Source: Myxococcota bacterium (GTDB taxonomy: Bacteria > Myxococcota > XYA12-FULL-58-9 > JALHOP01). From it: a stretch of DNA of 64,000 bases. The translations under genes and the position numbers were made by a program. The stretch covers positions 62,001 through 126,000 of the forward strand of contig JALHOP010000016.1 of NCBI GenBank assembly GCA_022842935.1, given 5' to 3'. The notes beneath the pieces were generated by a model that made no database searches, was not told where the DNA came from, and was given only the letters and a program-made list of their open reading frames with translations. Shown one piece after another: positions 44,273-53,052 of the stretch; the first letter of the stretch is position 1, and each line of letters begins with the position of its first letter.

Positions 44273-44316
44273 CTGCCGCGTACGTGGCGGGCACCTTTTT
44301 CTCGGCCGATTTTTTT
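44273..44316 (+). terminator. Terminator-like hairpin with T-runs
   Basis: CTGCCGC (44273-44279) pairs with GTGGCGG (44284-44290) with one or two wobbles around GTAC, followed by T5 at 44296-44300. A small TCGGCCGA palindrome and T7 (44310-44316) come next. It lies 29 bases after the lipoprotein stop and before the PilZ gene, so it fits an intrinsic terminator for the PilT-like/lipoprotein transcript. Confidence 0.4.
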
Positions 44317-44361
44317 ACAACACGGCGCGCATGGGCGAGGTTCTCCTTGGAGGACTCCGCC

Positions 44362-44772
44362 ATGTCGTCTGCCCTGCGCTACCTAGCTGACAGCAGCCCG
44401 TCGCCGACTCCAGTGCTCGAGCTGCCCATCACCGCACCGTACACCGGCGCCGGCAATCGACGGTTCGTACCACGGGCGCAGGCAGGGTTTACCGTTGAGG
44501 TCGACGGCGAGGTCTCGAACGGCATCGACATCTCCTTCGGGGGCTGCATGTGCGTTGCCACTCCCGTATGGCCCGGCAATGAAGTCGACGTGGTCGTGAC
44601 CCTCGACGGCGAAGTCGACAGCATCGCGGCCCGCGCTACCGTGGTCGAGCTTGTTTCTCAGGGTCCCGCTATCGCCATGCGCCTGCGGTTCGACTCCCTG
44701 AGCAACGCCCGGCGCAAACAGATCGCTCTGTGGATGGCGCGGCGCGCTTCCAGTAGCCCTACGAAGATGTGA
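44362..44772 (+). CDS. PilZ-domain protein
   Basis: 136 residues from the ATG at 44362, which has GGAGGA at 44349-44354 (7-base spacing); this decides against the longer 44284 start. c-di-GMP signature: NRRFVPRAQ (RxxxR, about residues 33-38) and GIDISFGG (D-x-S-x-x-G), both intact, so binding of the second messenger is expected. No other domain. It sits between a PilT-like ATPase operon and a beta-propeller lipoprotein, and a role in cell-surface or motility control is likely by family. Confidence 0.93.
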   Translation: MSSALRYLADSSPSPTPVLELPITAPYTGAGNRRFVPRAQAGFTVEVDGEVSNGIDISFGGCMCVATPVWPGNEVDVVVTLDGEVDSIAARATVVELVSQGPAIAMRLRFDSLSNARRKQIALWMARRASSSPTKM

Positions 44773-44785
44773 TACGCACCCCCGC

Positions 44786-45979
44786 ATGCGTAAGCTGCGC
44801 GGGTTACTTCTTTCGACGCTCGTCCTGTCGTGCTCGTCCAGCGTGGGTGGTGATCCGCAGAGTCGCGGCGACGCCGACCGCGACATTGAGGCCGACGACG
44901 GTCCCCAACCGAGCGACGATATCGGTGACACACCTGGCGATGAAGGCATGCCCGGCGACGAGGGAGACCCGGCGCCTCCCGTAGACCGGTTCGCGTACGT
45001 CAGTGGTCGTGGCGGTTTGCAGCGCTTTCGCTTCGACGTAGCAGCAGGGACTCTGACGCTCGAGAGCACCACACCCGCCGGGACGAACCCGTCGTTCCTT
45101 GCCATCTCCCAGACGCGCAGAGTCACTTACGTGTCGGACGAAGCCGGTCAGGAGGTGCGCGCCTTCGCGATGGCGGGCGACGCGTCGCTAACTCCGCTGG
45201 GGCAGACACGGCCGACAGGCGGAGGCACGGCGCACATTAGCCTCGACCGGAGCGAACGCTACGTTTTCCTCGCGAACTATGGGGAGGGCACCGTGCGCGT
45301 ATATCCGCTCAACACCGACGGCTCGCTGCAGTCCACTCAACAGACGCTCGACGCGGGGCAGAACGCCCACGCCATCGTGGAGGGCCCCGTCAACCACGTC
45401 GTCTACGTGCCCTGCCTTGGAGACGACAAGGTCGCTCAGTTCAGCTTCGCGTCGCAGAGCCTCACACCGATCTCGGACGTTTCGCTCGATGTCGGCGCGG
45501 GCAACGAGGGGCCCCGCCACATCGCCATCCATCCATCCAAACCACTTGCATATGTGCTTAACGAGCTCAACTCGACGCTGGTCGCGTTCCGCATCGCGGC
45601 CGATGGAACGCTCACCGACGCCGACGAGCCGGTGAGCACGTTGCCACCGAGCTTCACTGCTGCGAACAGCGGCGCCGAGGTGCAGGTCGCACCGAGCGGC
45701 GATTTCGTCTACACGTCGAATCGCGGCCGCAACAGCATCGCTATCTTCAGGGTCGCAAGCGACGGCGCTGTGACCCTGATAGGCGACGAAGACACGCGTG
45801 GTGCGAGACCGCGTCACTTCTCGCTCGATGCATCTGGAGCTTGGCTCTTCGTGGCGAACCAGGACAGCGACAACGTCAGCGTGTTCTCGGTCGATGTCGC
45901 GACGGGGCTTTTGACCCACCGGAGCACGGTCACAACGGGCGACGCGCCGCAGTTCGTGGCGCTGGTACCCGTGCCCTGA
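44786..45979 (+). CDS. Lactonase-type beta-propeller lipoprotein
   Basis: 397 residues. Signal MRKLRGLLLSTLVLSCSSS gives lipobox VLSC. A low-complexity Asp/Glu/Gly/Pro linker (about 22-65) is followed by a seven-blade propeller: repeated blades such as NPSFLAISQTRRVTYVSDE, HISLDRSERYVFLANYGEGTV, HIAIHPSKPLAYVLNELNSTL, VQVAPSGDFVYTSNRGRNSI. These match the 6-phosphogluconolactonase/YncE-like Lactonase family, where enzymatic and binding roles both occur. A sugar or surface-binding role outside the cell is inferred. It starts 13 bases after the PilZ stop, so the two probably share a transcript. Confidence 0.92.
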   Translation: MRKLRGLLLSTLVLSCSSSVGGDPQSRGDADRDIEADDGPQPSDDIGDTPGDEGMPGDEGDPAPPVDRFAYVSGRGGLQRFRFDVAAGTLTLESTTPAGTNPSFLAISQTRRVTYVSDEAGQEVRAFAMAGDASLTPLGQTRPTGGGTAHISLDRSERYVFLANYGEGTVRVYPLNTDGSLQSTQQTLDAGQNAHAIVEGPVNHVVYVPCLGDDKVAQFSFASQSLTPISDVSLDVGAGNEGPRHIAIHPSKPLAYVLNELNSTLVAFRIAADGTLTDADEPVSTLPPSFTAANSGAEVQVAPSGDFVYTSNRGRNSIAIFRVASDGAVTLIGDEDTRGARPRHFSLDASGAWLFVANQDSDNVSVFSVDVATGLLTHRSTVTTGDAPQFVALVPVP

Positions 45980-46003
45980 GATCTGTGGCTAACAACCCAC
46001 GAA

Positions 46004-46125
46004 AACCTGAGGGGTGGCCACCCCGAAGAAGGTTCCCGGTCACCGTCAGGCTGCCGTCAGACGCGCCCGTAAGTCTTTGATTTTCTGTTGGCGCCGCGGC
46101 CCAAGAAGGTTCCTGGTCGCTTCTT
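46004..46125. repeat. Palindrome and repeated AAGAAGGTTCC element in the gap before the DUF1592 gene
   Basis: GGGGTGGCCACCCC (46011-46024) is a perfect 14-base palindrome flanked by AACCT/AGGTT arms (46004-46008, 46030-46034). The adjacent AAGAAGGTTCCCGGTC (46026-46041) recurs as AAGAAGGTTCCTGGTC (46103-46118), 77 bases on. The second copy can also fold with CTTCTT (46120-46125). No T-run, so terminator or regulator roles are open. The other bases of 45980-46187 show nothing. Confidence 0.45.
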
Positions 46126-46187
46126 GCGCGGTCTAAGTGGCTGATTTTGCGTTTGTGCACGGTTGTTGCTTCGCCTGGTGGGTTAAC

Positions 46188-47780
46188 ATGCGGTCACGCT
46201 TTCCCATGCTCGTGGTTCTGGCCGGCTTCGCCTGCAGCGATGGCACCATTGGCGACACGTTGGGGGCGCCCGTGGCGGCACCCATCGTATTCGAGAGCGT
46301 CGCGCGGCGTCTGAGCCTGGTTGAGCTCGACCGAACCATCGAGGCTCTCGTCGGCGACACCACCTCGCCAGCGACGCGCTTCCTCACCCCCGACCTCTTC
46401 ACCCCGTACGACAACGACTACGTGCAACAGCAGCCGTCACGTGCCCTCATCGAGGCTCTCGATCAGATGGCCGCGGACGTCGCCGCGCGCGCGATGACGG
46501 ACCACCGTGACGCCATCGTTGGCTGCACACCCACGGGCGCGGGCGACACGGTCTGCATGCGCGACTTCATCGCACGCTTCGGCAAGCGCGCATTGCGGCG
46601 CCCGCTAAGCACGGACGAGATCGACGACTACGCTGCGCTGCAGAGTTACGCGACCGAGTCCGTGTCTGGGGTCACAAACGACTTCTACACCGGGGTCGCA
46701 CTCGTGATCCGCGCCATGCTGCAGGACCCCGAAATGCTCTACCGGGTCGAGGTCGGCGTGCCGACCGACAAGCCACGCGTGACGCAGCTCGGCGACCACG
46801 AAATCATGACACGACTTGCGTTTCTCTTGTGGGGGGAAGCGCCCGACGACGCGCTGCTCGCGATTGCGGACGCCGGCGGCCTCGCGAACGCACAGACGCG
46901 TCGTTCGGTAGCGAGCGGTATGCTGGCCGACTCCCGCGCACGCGCCCAAGTTCAGCGCTTCCACTCCATGTGGCTCGGTTATCGCGCCATTCCCCACCCG
47001 CCGGCGCTAGCGCAGGCGTTCGCGCGTGAGACAACCGCCCTCATCGATGATGTCGTCTTCGACAATGCACGCGACTACCGCGAGCTCTTCACATCGTCAC
47101 GGACGTTCATCGATGCAACGCTCGCGACCAACTACGCCCTCCCCCTTCCGGGCGGCACCCCCGCCTGGGTCGAGTACGGCGCTGGCGGCCGGGCTGGCAT
47201 CCTCTCGCACGGCAGCGTGCTATCGACCTTCGGGAAGTTCAGCGACACGAGCCCCACACAGCGTGGAATCTTCGTGCGCACACGCTTGTTCTGCGAAGAG
47301 GTGTTGCCGCCACCACCCGACGCAAACGTCGATGCACCGCCCTCATCGACGGACGGCAGTCCCTGCAAAGCCAACCGCTACGCCCAGCACCGAGAGAGCG
47401 CGAGCTGCGCCGCATGTCACGGACGCCTCGACCCTATCGGCTTCGGGCTCGAGAACTACGACATGGCGGGCCGTTACCGCACGCATGATGACGGCTACGA
47501 AGAGTGTACGATCGACGGCCGCGGCGAAATCATCGGCATCGGTAGCTTCTCTGGCCCCAAGGAGCTCGCGGACATGCTCATCAGCTCGCATACTCTCGAT
47601 GCTTGCGTGACGCAGCAGATGTACAGCTTCGCCATCGGTCGGCCGCTCACTGGCGATGAGCTGCCGCAGGTCGAGCGCGCGACGCAACGGTTCGCGGCAA
47701 GCGGCTACGATTTTCGCGGCATGCTACTCGACTTCGTGAGCGATGACCTTTTCGCGCAGAAGCGCGAGCCGGCGCAGTGA
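46188..47780 (+). CDS. DUF1592/DUF1588/DUF1585 multidomain lipoprotein (cytochrome-like)
   Basis: 530 residues from the ATG at 46188 (MRSRFPMLVVLAGFACSDG), giving lipobox GFAC; earlier starts to 46137 lack a signal. Domain order as in this family: an RRLSLVELDRTIEAL N-domain, a YTGVALVIRAMLQDPEMLYRVE region, RLAFLLWGEAPDDALL, then HGSVLSTFGKFSDTSPTQRGIFVRTRLFCEEV and a C-terminal SAFAIGRPL-type segment (YSFAIGRPLTGDELP). CAACH (about residue 405) is a haem-binding-type CxxCH. Common in planctomycetes and Myxococcota; its biochemical role is unknown, perhaps redox. A DUF1552 gene follows 7 bases later, the usual pairing. Confidence 0.93.
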   Translation: MRSRFPMLVVLAGFACSDGTIGDTLGAPVAAPIVFESVARRLSLVELDRTIEALVGDTTSPATRFLTPDLFTPYDNDYVQQQPSRALIEALDQMAADVAARAMTDHRDAIVGCTPTGAGDTVCMRDFIARFGKRALRRPLSTDEIDDYAALQSYATESVSGVTNDFYTGVALVIRAMLQDPEMLYRVEVGVPTDKPRVTQLGDHEIMTRLAFLLWGEAPDDALLAIADAGGLANAQTRRSVASGMLADSRARAQVQRFHSMWLGYRAIPHPPALAQAFARETTALIDDVVFDNARDYRELFTSSRTFIDATLATNYALPLPGGTPAWVEYGAGGRAGILSHGSVLSTFGKFSDTSPTQRGIFVRTRLFCEEVLPPPPDANVDAPPSSTDGSPCKANRYAQHRESASCAACHGRLDPIGFGLENYDMAGRYRTHDDGYEECTIDGRGEIIGIGSFSGPKELADMLISSHTLDACVTQQMYSFAIGRPLTGDELPQVERATQRFAASGYDFRGMLLDFVSDDLFAQKREPAQ

Positions 47781-47787
47781 GGCTGAC

Positions 47788-49314
47788 ATGAGCATCCGCT
47801 TAAACAGACGCGCTTTCTTGCGCAGTAGCGGCGGCCTGATGTTGGGCCTTCCGCTGCTCGACATCATGCTCAACAACAACGGGACGGCGTTCGCCCAAAC
47901 CGGTGGTGCACTACCCAAACGGTATGCGTTCGTTTTCGCCGGTCAGTCGATCGGCGGCGACAACTGGGCCAAGAATCAGCAGCGCATCAACGGCGCCAAC
48001 GTGACCGCTGAACATTTCGTTGAACCAGCGGCGACGGGTGCAGGCTACGCACTCACCACACCGCTTCAACCGCTCGCCGCGCTCCAGTCGGACTTCAGCG
48101 TCGTTTCGCGCCTGCGTATTCCGTACAACACGACCTCGTCCGCTTCCGCAGACGTTCCCGCGGGTGGCGCCTATCGCGATTTCCACGGCGGCGCCGCTGG
48201 ACCGTTCCTCTCCGGCATGCGCTCGAACGCGGCGAACTTCCGGGCCCGCGGCAAGACCCCCGACCAGCACATCGCCGACCTCTATCGCGCCGAGACACCG
48301 ATCGACACGCTGACCTATCGCTGTCAGCCGGTCTTCTACATCTCGGGCTACGACTTCTCGGGTCGACAGTACATCTCATACCGTGGCGACAATCAGCCCG
48401 TCGGCGCCCAGACCCAACCGTCGGTAGCCTTCAACGCGATGATAGGCGCCGTGCCCACAGGCGACCCAGGCGAAAACGCCGCCATTGCCTTCAACAATCG
48501 CGCCCGCAAGAGCGTTCTCGATCTCGTCGCCGATCGCCGGCAGCGTCTTCTCACCCGCGTTGGCCTTGCCGACCGCCGTCGCCTCGAAGCGCACTTCGAC
48601 GAGGTCGTGGCGCTCGAAAAACGTATCGCTGACCTGTCCACATCCGGCATCGACGCCTGCGAGCCACCGAGGACCGTTCCCACCGATCCGCCCATCGGCG
48701 GCGACAACGCGGGCTCGGGTTCCGGCACGATCGGCACCAACACGGGCTACAGCGGCGAAGAAGAGCGCGCCACGGCCTTCGCCGATCTCATCCACTTCGC
48801 ATTCAAGTGCGACCTGACGCGCTCGGCATCACTCCAGCTCACGACCTTCCAGTCACACATGAACGTCTTCGGCATCACGACGAGCCTCGGCTATCCGATC
48901 CGCGCCGACCTTCACGAGGTCGGTCACAACGGCGACGACGACACGCGGGGACAGTTCGCCGTCAGCCTCGTCCTGCAGTGGCACATCGCGCGCTATGCGT
49001 ATCTGTTGAACAAGCTCAAAGAAACCGACGAGGGGGGCGGCAAGCTCATCGACAACTGCGCCATCGTCTTTGCACCCGAGGGCGGCCACGGCCGTCAGCT
49101 CAATGACGGCGTTACCGACAACCAAACGCATTCCACCGAAAACATGGTCGCGCTGGTCGCGGGACGCGCCGGAGGTCTCATGCCAGGCAAGCACATCCGC
49201 ACGAGCGGAGCCCACCCGGCGCAGGTCTTTCTCTCCGCGATGCAGGCGGCCGGCTATACCGGCAACACGCTGGGAGAAGTCACCGGCAACATCCCTGAGC
49301 TTTTCACCACCTAG
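47788..49314 (+). CDS. DUF1552 protein with twin-arginine signal
   Basis: 508 residues from the ATG at 47788 (MSIRLNRRAFLRSSGGLMLG). RRAFLRSSGG plus a hydrophobic stretch is a Tat signal, so the protein is exported folded. The body (RYAFVFAGQSIGGDNWAKN, FSVVSRLRIPYN, DFHGGAAGPFLSG, HNGDDDTRGQF) follows the DUF1552 family, which is related to sulfatase/alkaline-phosphatase-like DUF1501 proteins. Function unknown. Adjacent to the DUF1592 protein; the pair is probably co-transcribed and co-functional outside the cell. Confidence 0.93.
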   Translation: MSIRLNRRAFLRSSGGLMLGLPLLDIMLNNNGTAFAQTGGALPKRYAFVFAGQSIGGDNWAKNQQRINGANVTAEHFVEPAATGAGYALTTPLQPLAALQSDFSVVSRLRIPYNTTSSASADVPAGGAYRDFHGGAAGPFLSGMRSNAANFRARGKTPDQHIADLYRAETPIDTLTYRCQPVFYISGYDFSGRQYISYRGDNQPVGAQTQPSVAFNAMIGAVPTGDPGENAAIAFNNRARKSVLDLVADRRQRLLTRVGLADRRRLEAHFDEVVALEKRIADLSTSGIDACEPPRTVPTDPPIGGDNAGSGSGTIGTNTGYSGEEERATAFADLIHFAFKCDLTRSASLQLTTFQSHMNVFGITTSLGYPIRADLHEVGHNGDDDTRGQFAVSLVLQWHIARYAYLLNKLKETDEGGGKLIDNCAIVFAPEGGHGRQLNDGVTDNQTHSTENMVALVAGRAGGLMPGKHIRTSGAHPAQVFLSAMQAAGYTGNTLGEVTGNIPELFTT

Positions 49315-49355
49315 CCCCGGCTCTCGCCACTCCGTCTCGCGTGTTCACGGCCAAA

Positions 49356-49379
49356 ACTAGGCTAGGTGGTGTGCCTAGT
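49356..49379. terminator. Inverted repeat after the DUF1552 gene
   Basis: ACTAGGC (49356-49362) and GCCTAGT (49373-49379), a perfect 7-bp inverted repeat around a 10-base loop, 42 bases after the DUF1552 stop. No T-run follows. It resembles the CTAGGC/GCCTAG pair after the gene at the left window edge. Probable transcript-end hairpin; a regulatory site for the next gene is possible. Confidence 0.35.
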
Positions 49380-49456
49380 GTAAGGGACCTCGGCGGCGGA
49401 CCCTGACACCGTGGCTCGATGGGCAACTTCGAGGCTCGACGACCGAAAACCGAGCC

Positions 49457-51292
49457 ATGCGCGTCGCGTTGCAGACCAGCGGCCAGCCTCATCTGCTGGC
49501 CTCTGCCGAGGTGTATTCGGAGACCAACGCGCCGGCGTCGGGACCCGACCCCCGAACACTTAGCCCCGAGGCGCGCGCTGCCCTGGCAAGACTCACAGGC
49601 ACGACTCCTAACGTCGGTGTCGAGCTCGTATCTCCAGGTGCACCCGTCCAGCTCGACTCCACGCTTCGCGAGATCGGCGAGAGGCTGGCCGTCCCCGGAC
49701 GGTCGCTGACGGACCCCAACGAAACGCGGCTGTCGCGCGGTGTCTTCACTGTTCACGGAGTCGCCCTCGAGATTCCCATGGTCCCGAGCGACGCCGCGAC
49801 CGGCGCGCGACGGGTCGTACGTCTGGACCTGAACAACGCCCTCATGCCGGACGGCACCGAGGTAGCCCGCGGCTCCGGACGCGTCACCCTCCTCGTCAGC
49901 GACGGCGTCATCACCGGCATGCTCGATGGGTCGCTCGCCTACGATGCATCGACGACCTACCTGCAGCGCAACAACGATGAGCCCCTCTTGGGTCACCGGG
50001 GGGAGCCGGGTCACTTGCTCGCCGGTGCCGCGGTCGTCCGCGATGGCAAAGTCGTAGGGCTCGCTCCGAACAGCCTCATCGACATCGATGGCATTCGCAT
50101 TCGTAGCGGCGCCGACGCCATCGGCTACAAGTTCGAGGCACCCGACCTCTATACGCTGGGCGCCGGCGCAACAGTTCTCGCGACACCGGCCGACCGGACC
50201 GTCCACGTGAGAGGAGACGACGTTTCCATCGTGCAGGGCAACTTGACCACGCGTCTCGGTGCGGGCGCGAGCGCGCGCGTGCCACCAGCCGCACCCATCG
50301 AGGTCGACGGACCCTCGGAGACCACGCGACAGATCCCGGACCCAGCGCCGACACCCGATCACGCGCAGGAGCTAGCACGTGGCACGTTGGTCCTGCGCCG
50401 CATTCCCGGGGCACGACTCTATATCGATGGCATCAAGTCGAGCGCACTCGACCAAATTGGAGCCGGAGACTGCTACTTCATCGGGCCGATCCTTTCGATC
50501 GCCGAGATGCGTCCCGAGATGATCGAGCGGCTCATCACCGACAACCGCGATGGCACCTATACTGTACGCTTCATCGGGAACGACGGGCCGGTCGACATCA
50601 CGGTCGACGACGAGTTCTACATGGCGGCGAGTGGCGAGCGCGCATGGTACCGCGAGAAGGTCGGTGACCTCGCGCAATACGCGAGCACGCTGACATCAAT
50701 GGCATACGCCGCCAACCCCGCCGAGCCGCGCGAGATTTGGGGTGCCGTCCTCGAGAAGGCGTACGCGCAATGGAAGGGAGGCTACGGCGCCATCTACAGC
50801 GGCTACCCTGACATCGCGATGCGCGAGCTCACCGGGCACTTGAGCGACACGACCAGCCACGCAAAGAGCACCGCTGAAGCGGTCTTCGCCGACGTGCAGC
50901 GCGCCGTGGCCAATCGTGTGCCGACCGTGGCGATCACCGATCAGCCGGCGACCCGCGAGACGCAGCAGGCGGTCGACGCTGCGTTCCGCCGCGACTACGG
51001 CATGCGCAACAACCATGTGTACGCGGTCATGGATACCGTCGTCGAAAACGGCATCCCCTATGTCGTCTTGCGCAACACCGAGCGCCTCATCGAGGGTCGT
51101 TCGTCCGAATACCAAGCGGACGTCGACCGCGACGGCGACGGCACACTGGACGGCCCAGACGGCTACTTCCGTCTGCGCTATGATGACTACTTCCGGCGCT
51201 TCGCCATGACGACCACGATGAATCTGTCGCGCACGTTCGTTCCCGGCACGAAGCAAATACCTTACAGCTCGCACCCTATCGGCGTGCGTTAG
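49457..51292 (+). CDS. Calpain-like cysteine protease domain protein with EF-hand-like loop
   Basis: 611 residues, no signal peptide. The C-terminal half (about 325-555) has calpain signatures: DQIGAGDCYFIG with Gln333 and Cys339 at the spacing of calpain Q-x5-C, NNHVYAVMD (about His520) and VVLRNTERL (Asn about 540), giving the Cys-His-Asn triad. The Trp after Cys is Tyr. DVDRDGDGTLDG (about 555-566) is a calcium-loop-like sequence near the C-terminus. The first 320 residues are beta-rich with no recognised family. Calpains are calcium-dependent endoproteases; bacterial ones are rare and some are toxins. Standing alone after the DUF1552 gene. Confidence 0.9.
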   Translation: MRVALQTSGQPHLLASAEVYSETNAPASGPDPRTLSPEARAALARLTGTTPNVGVELVSPGAPVQLDSTLREIGERLAVPGRSLTDPNETRLSRGVFTVHGVALEIPMVPSDAATGARRVVRLDLNNALMPDGTEVARGSGRVTLLVSDGVITGMLDGSLAYDASTTYLQRNNDEPLLGHRGEPGHLLAGAAVVRDGKVVGLAPNSLIDIDGIRIRSGADAIGYKFEAPDLYTLGAGATVLATPADRTVHVRGDDVSIVQGNLTTRLGAGASARVPPAAPIEVDGPSETTRQIPDPAPTPDHAQELARGTLVLRRIPGARLYIDGIKSSALDQIGAGDCYFIGPILSIAEMRPEMIERLITDNRDGTYTVRFIGNDGPVDITVDDEFYMAASGERAWYREKVGDLAQYASTLTSMAYAANPAEPREIWGAVLEKAYAQWKGGYGAIYSGYPDIAMRELTGHLSDTTSHAKSTAEAVFADVQRAVANRVPTVAITDQPATRETQQAVDAAFRRDYGMRNNHVYAVMDTVVENGIPYVVLRNTERLIEGRSSEYQADVDRDGDGTLDGPDGYFRLRYDDYFRRFAMTTTMNLSRTFVPGTKQIPYSSHPIGVR

Positions 51293-51294
51293 GC

Positions 51295-51313
51295 CCAAGA
51301 GCGTCGCTCTTGG
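51295..51313 (+). terminator. Perfect hairpin after the calpain-like gene
   Basis: CCAAGAGC-GTC-GCTCTTGG, a perfect 8-3-8 inverted repeat 2 bases after the stop codon. It is a strong RNA hairpin but is followed by TCACGCACG, not a T-run, so it would act with Rho or as a 3'-end stabiliser rather than as a textbook intrinsic terminator. Confidence 0.5.
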
Positions 51314-51372
51314 TCACGCACGTCAACGCGGCTTGGACGATCGCCCGAGCGTGCGTCCTGCCGTGAGCAACT

Positions 51373-51900
51373 TCAGGGCACGGGAGAGGTCGAGCTTGCC
51401 GACTCCCCAACCGGCAGGAGCCAGGCGGCGACCAGGAACAAGGCTGTCCGCTTCGCCTCAGCGAAGCCTTGCGTCGTTCCCTTACCGACCACGGCACCAT
51501 CCGAAGCGACCATCGTCAGGGTGCCGTCGTCGGCGATGGACAGGCGCCCGCCGTTTGCGATCGTGAGGCTATCCTGCGCGAAGGAACCCACGGCTGCTCC
51601 ACCCGCGGTGACTGACAAACCGTCCGCCGTGAGACTCATCACCGGTTTGCCGGCGACGAGAAGAGTCGGTCCGCTGAGCCGCGCGAGCTCGCGACCGCCG
51701 GAAGACACCGTCCCGTCAGGCCCAAGCTCGAGAACGAGGGACTGACCGCCGCCCGAATCAAGCGTGACGGTCGCGGGCGCGGCAGGCAGAGCAAGCTCGG
51801 CCCCACGTGCTCCCGCGCCAGCTTGCGCCGGCTTGTCGGGGTTTGAGCAAGCAACCACCTGGGCCATCAAGGCGAGCACGAACAGGCATATCGTTTTCAT
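51373..51900 (-). CDS. Small lipoprotein with short beta repeats
   Basis: 175 residues. Signal MKTICLFVLALMAQVVACSN gives lipobox VVAC. Ala/Gly-rich. Residues 45-145 carry repeated short beta elements with G-x-L-x-(L/V/I) pattern (SGGRELARLSGPTLLVAG, MSLTADGLSVTAGGAAVG, GRLSIADDGTLTMVASDG), like a small beta-helix. The C-terminal stretch GFAEAKRTALFLVAAWLLPV is hydrophobic. No family recognised; likely envelope. It follows the ArsA-like operon by 54 bases on the same strand and could be its last gene. Confidence 0.8.
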   Translation of the reverse strand: MKTICLFVLALMAQVVACSNPDKPAQAGAGARGAELALPAAPATVTLDSGGGQSLVLELGPDGTVSSGGRELARLSGPTLLVAGKPVMSLTADGLSVTAGGAAVGSFAQDSLTIANGGRLSIADDGTLTMVASDGAVVGKGTTQGFAEAKRTALFLVAAWLLPVGESASSTSPVP

Positions 51901-51954
51901 CGGCGTCCATCATAACCAAGCCGCGTAACCGGTGCGCGCTTTTCGCCGGCTGGT

Positions 51955-53052
51955 TTAGAGGTGGCGAGCCAGCGCGCGCAGCGCAGCGAGGTCGTGAATC
52001 TCCTCGACCTCGCGAGGTACGACCCCAACGTAGCCTTCCCATCGGGCGTCACGACGGAGCCGATTGACGGCCGCGGCGTCTTCGCGGGCGCGGGCGTTCA
52101 TCTCGAGCGCGGTCGCGGCCAGTTTCTTCGCGAGCGCATCACCAATGACATTCTCGACCAGCTTCGCGACCGCTTCGGGGCTCTCGACGCCGGACCCCAC
52201 GTTCGCGCGATTCACCACGAACCCCGTGAAGCTCAAGGCCCGCTTGCCAAGCTCGTTGCGCAGGAACACGGCGTCAGCGAGCACGAACGGATCGGGCGTC
52301 GTCACCACCACGAAGCCGCTTTCGGTCGACCGCAAGAGCAACTGGATGCTGGCGGCGCGTTTGCGCAGCTCGGCTGTCATACCCTCGAGGTCGCGAACGA
52401 AAGCGTTGAAGTCGTTCACGAAGGCGTCACCGAAGACCTTGCCGAGAACATCTCCGACCGCACGCGCGGTACGCTGCAAGACCAACCGGGCAACGCCGCC
52501 CTTGTCGCCACCACCGAGCAGCGTGAACCACTTGAAGATCCGCTCGTCGAGGAAACGCAGCAACCACTCGGGTGCCTCGATGAAATCGACGACGTTCTTC
52601 GACGGCGGCGTGTCGACGATGACGAGGTCGAAGCCGTGACGCTCGCGAAGATCATAGAGCTTCTCGATCGCCGTGTACTCGAGGGTTCCAGCGAGGGCGC
52701 GCGACATTTGTCGATAGATCACGTTCCCCAGCAGGCGGTCCGCTGTCGCGGGCGTCGGCGCGATGCGCTTGATGAGATCGTCCAGAGTACTCGACTGGTC
52801 GAGCATCACCGCCCACAGCTCCCCCTTCACCTCGGAGCCGAGGTCGACACGGCTCGGGGTGTTGCCGACGACAACCCCCAGTGCGTCGGCAAGCCGGCGA
52901 GCGGGGTCGATCGTGAGCACCACAACGCGTCGGCCCGACTCCGCCGCCGCCAGCGCAAGAGCCGCGCTCGTCGTGGTCTTGCCTACCCCCCCGGGTCCGA
53001 CACAAAGGATGACGTGCCGCCCAGCCGCCAGCTCGACCAGAGAAGAGCTCAC
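51955..53052 (-). CDS. ArsA/Get3-type ATPase, subunit without signature lysine
   Basis: 365 residues. VGPGGVGKTTTSAALALAAAE is a Walker A in which the deviant-loop signature Lys (K-G-G-x-G-K) is Pro; IDPARRLADALG and VIVDTPPSKNVVDF (switch II region) are ArsA-family. The homologous ATPases hydrolyse ATP as dimers to move anions or deliver tail-anchored membrane proteins (Get3), but As(III) Cys ligands are not visible. It overlaps the next ArsA-like gene by ATGA at 53049-53052. The Pro-loop/Lys-loop pair matches paired ArsA-like proteins of actinobacteria (Rv3679/Rv3680 type). Confidence 0.93.
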   Translation of the reverse strand: MSSSLVELAAGRHVILCVGPGGVGKTTTSAALALAAAESGRRVVVLTIDPARRLADALGVVVGNTPSRVDLGSEVKGELWAVMLDQSSTLDDLIKRIAPTPATADRLLGNVIYRQMSRALAGTLEYTAIEKLYDLRERHGFDLVIVDTPPSKNVVDFIEAPEWLLRFLDERIFKWFTLLGGGDKGGVARLVLQRTARAVGDVLGKVFGDAFVNDFNAFVRDLEGMTAELRKRAASIQLLLRSTESGFVVVTTPDPFVLADAVFLRNELGKRALSFTGFVVNRANVGSGVESPEAVAKLVENVIGDALAKKLAATALEMNARAREDAAAVNRLRRDARWEGYVGVVPREVEEIHDLAALRALARHL

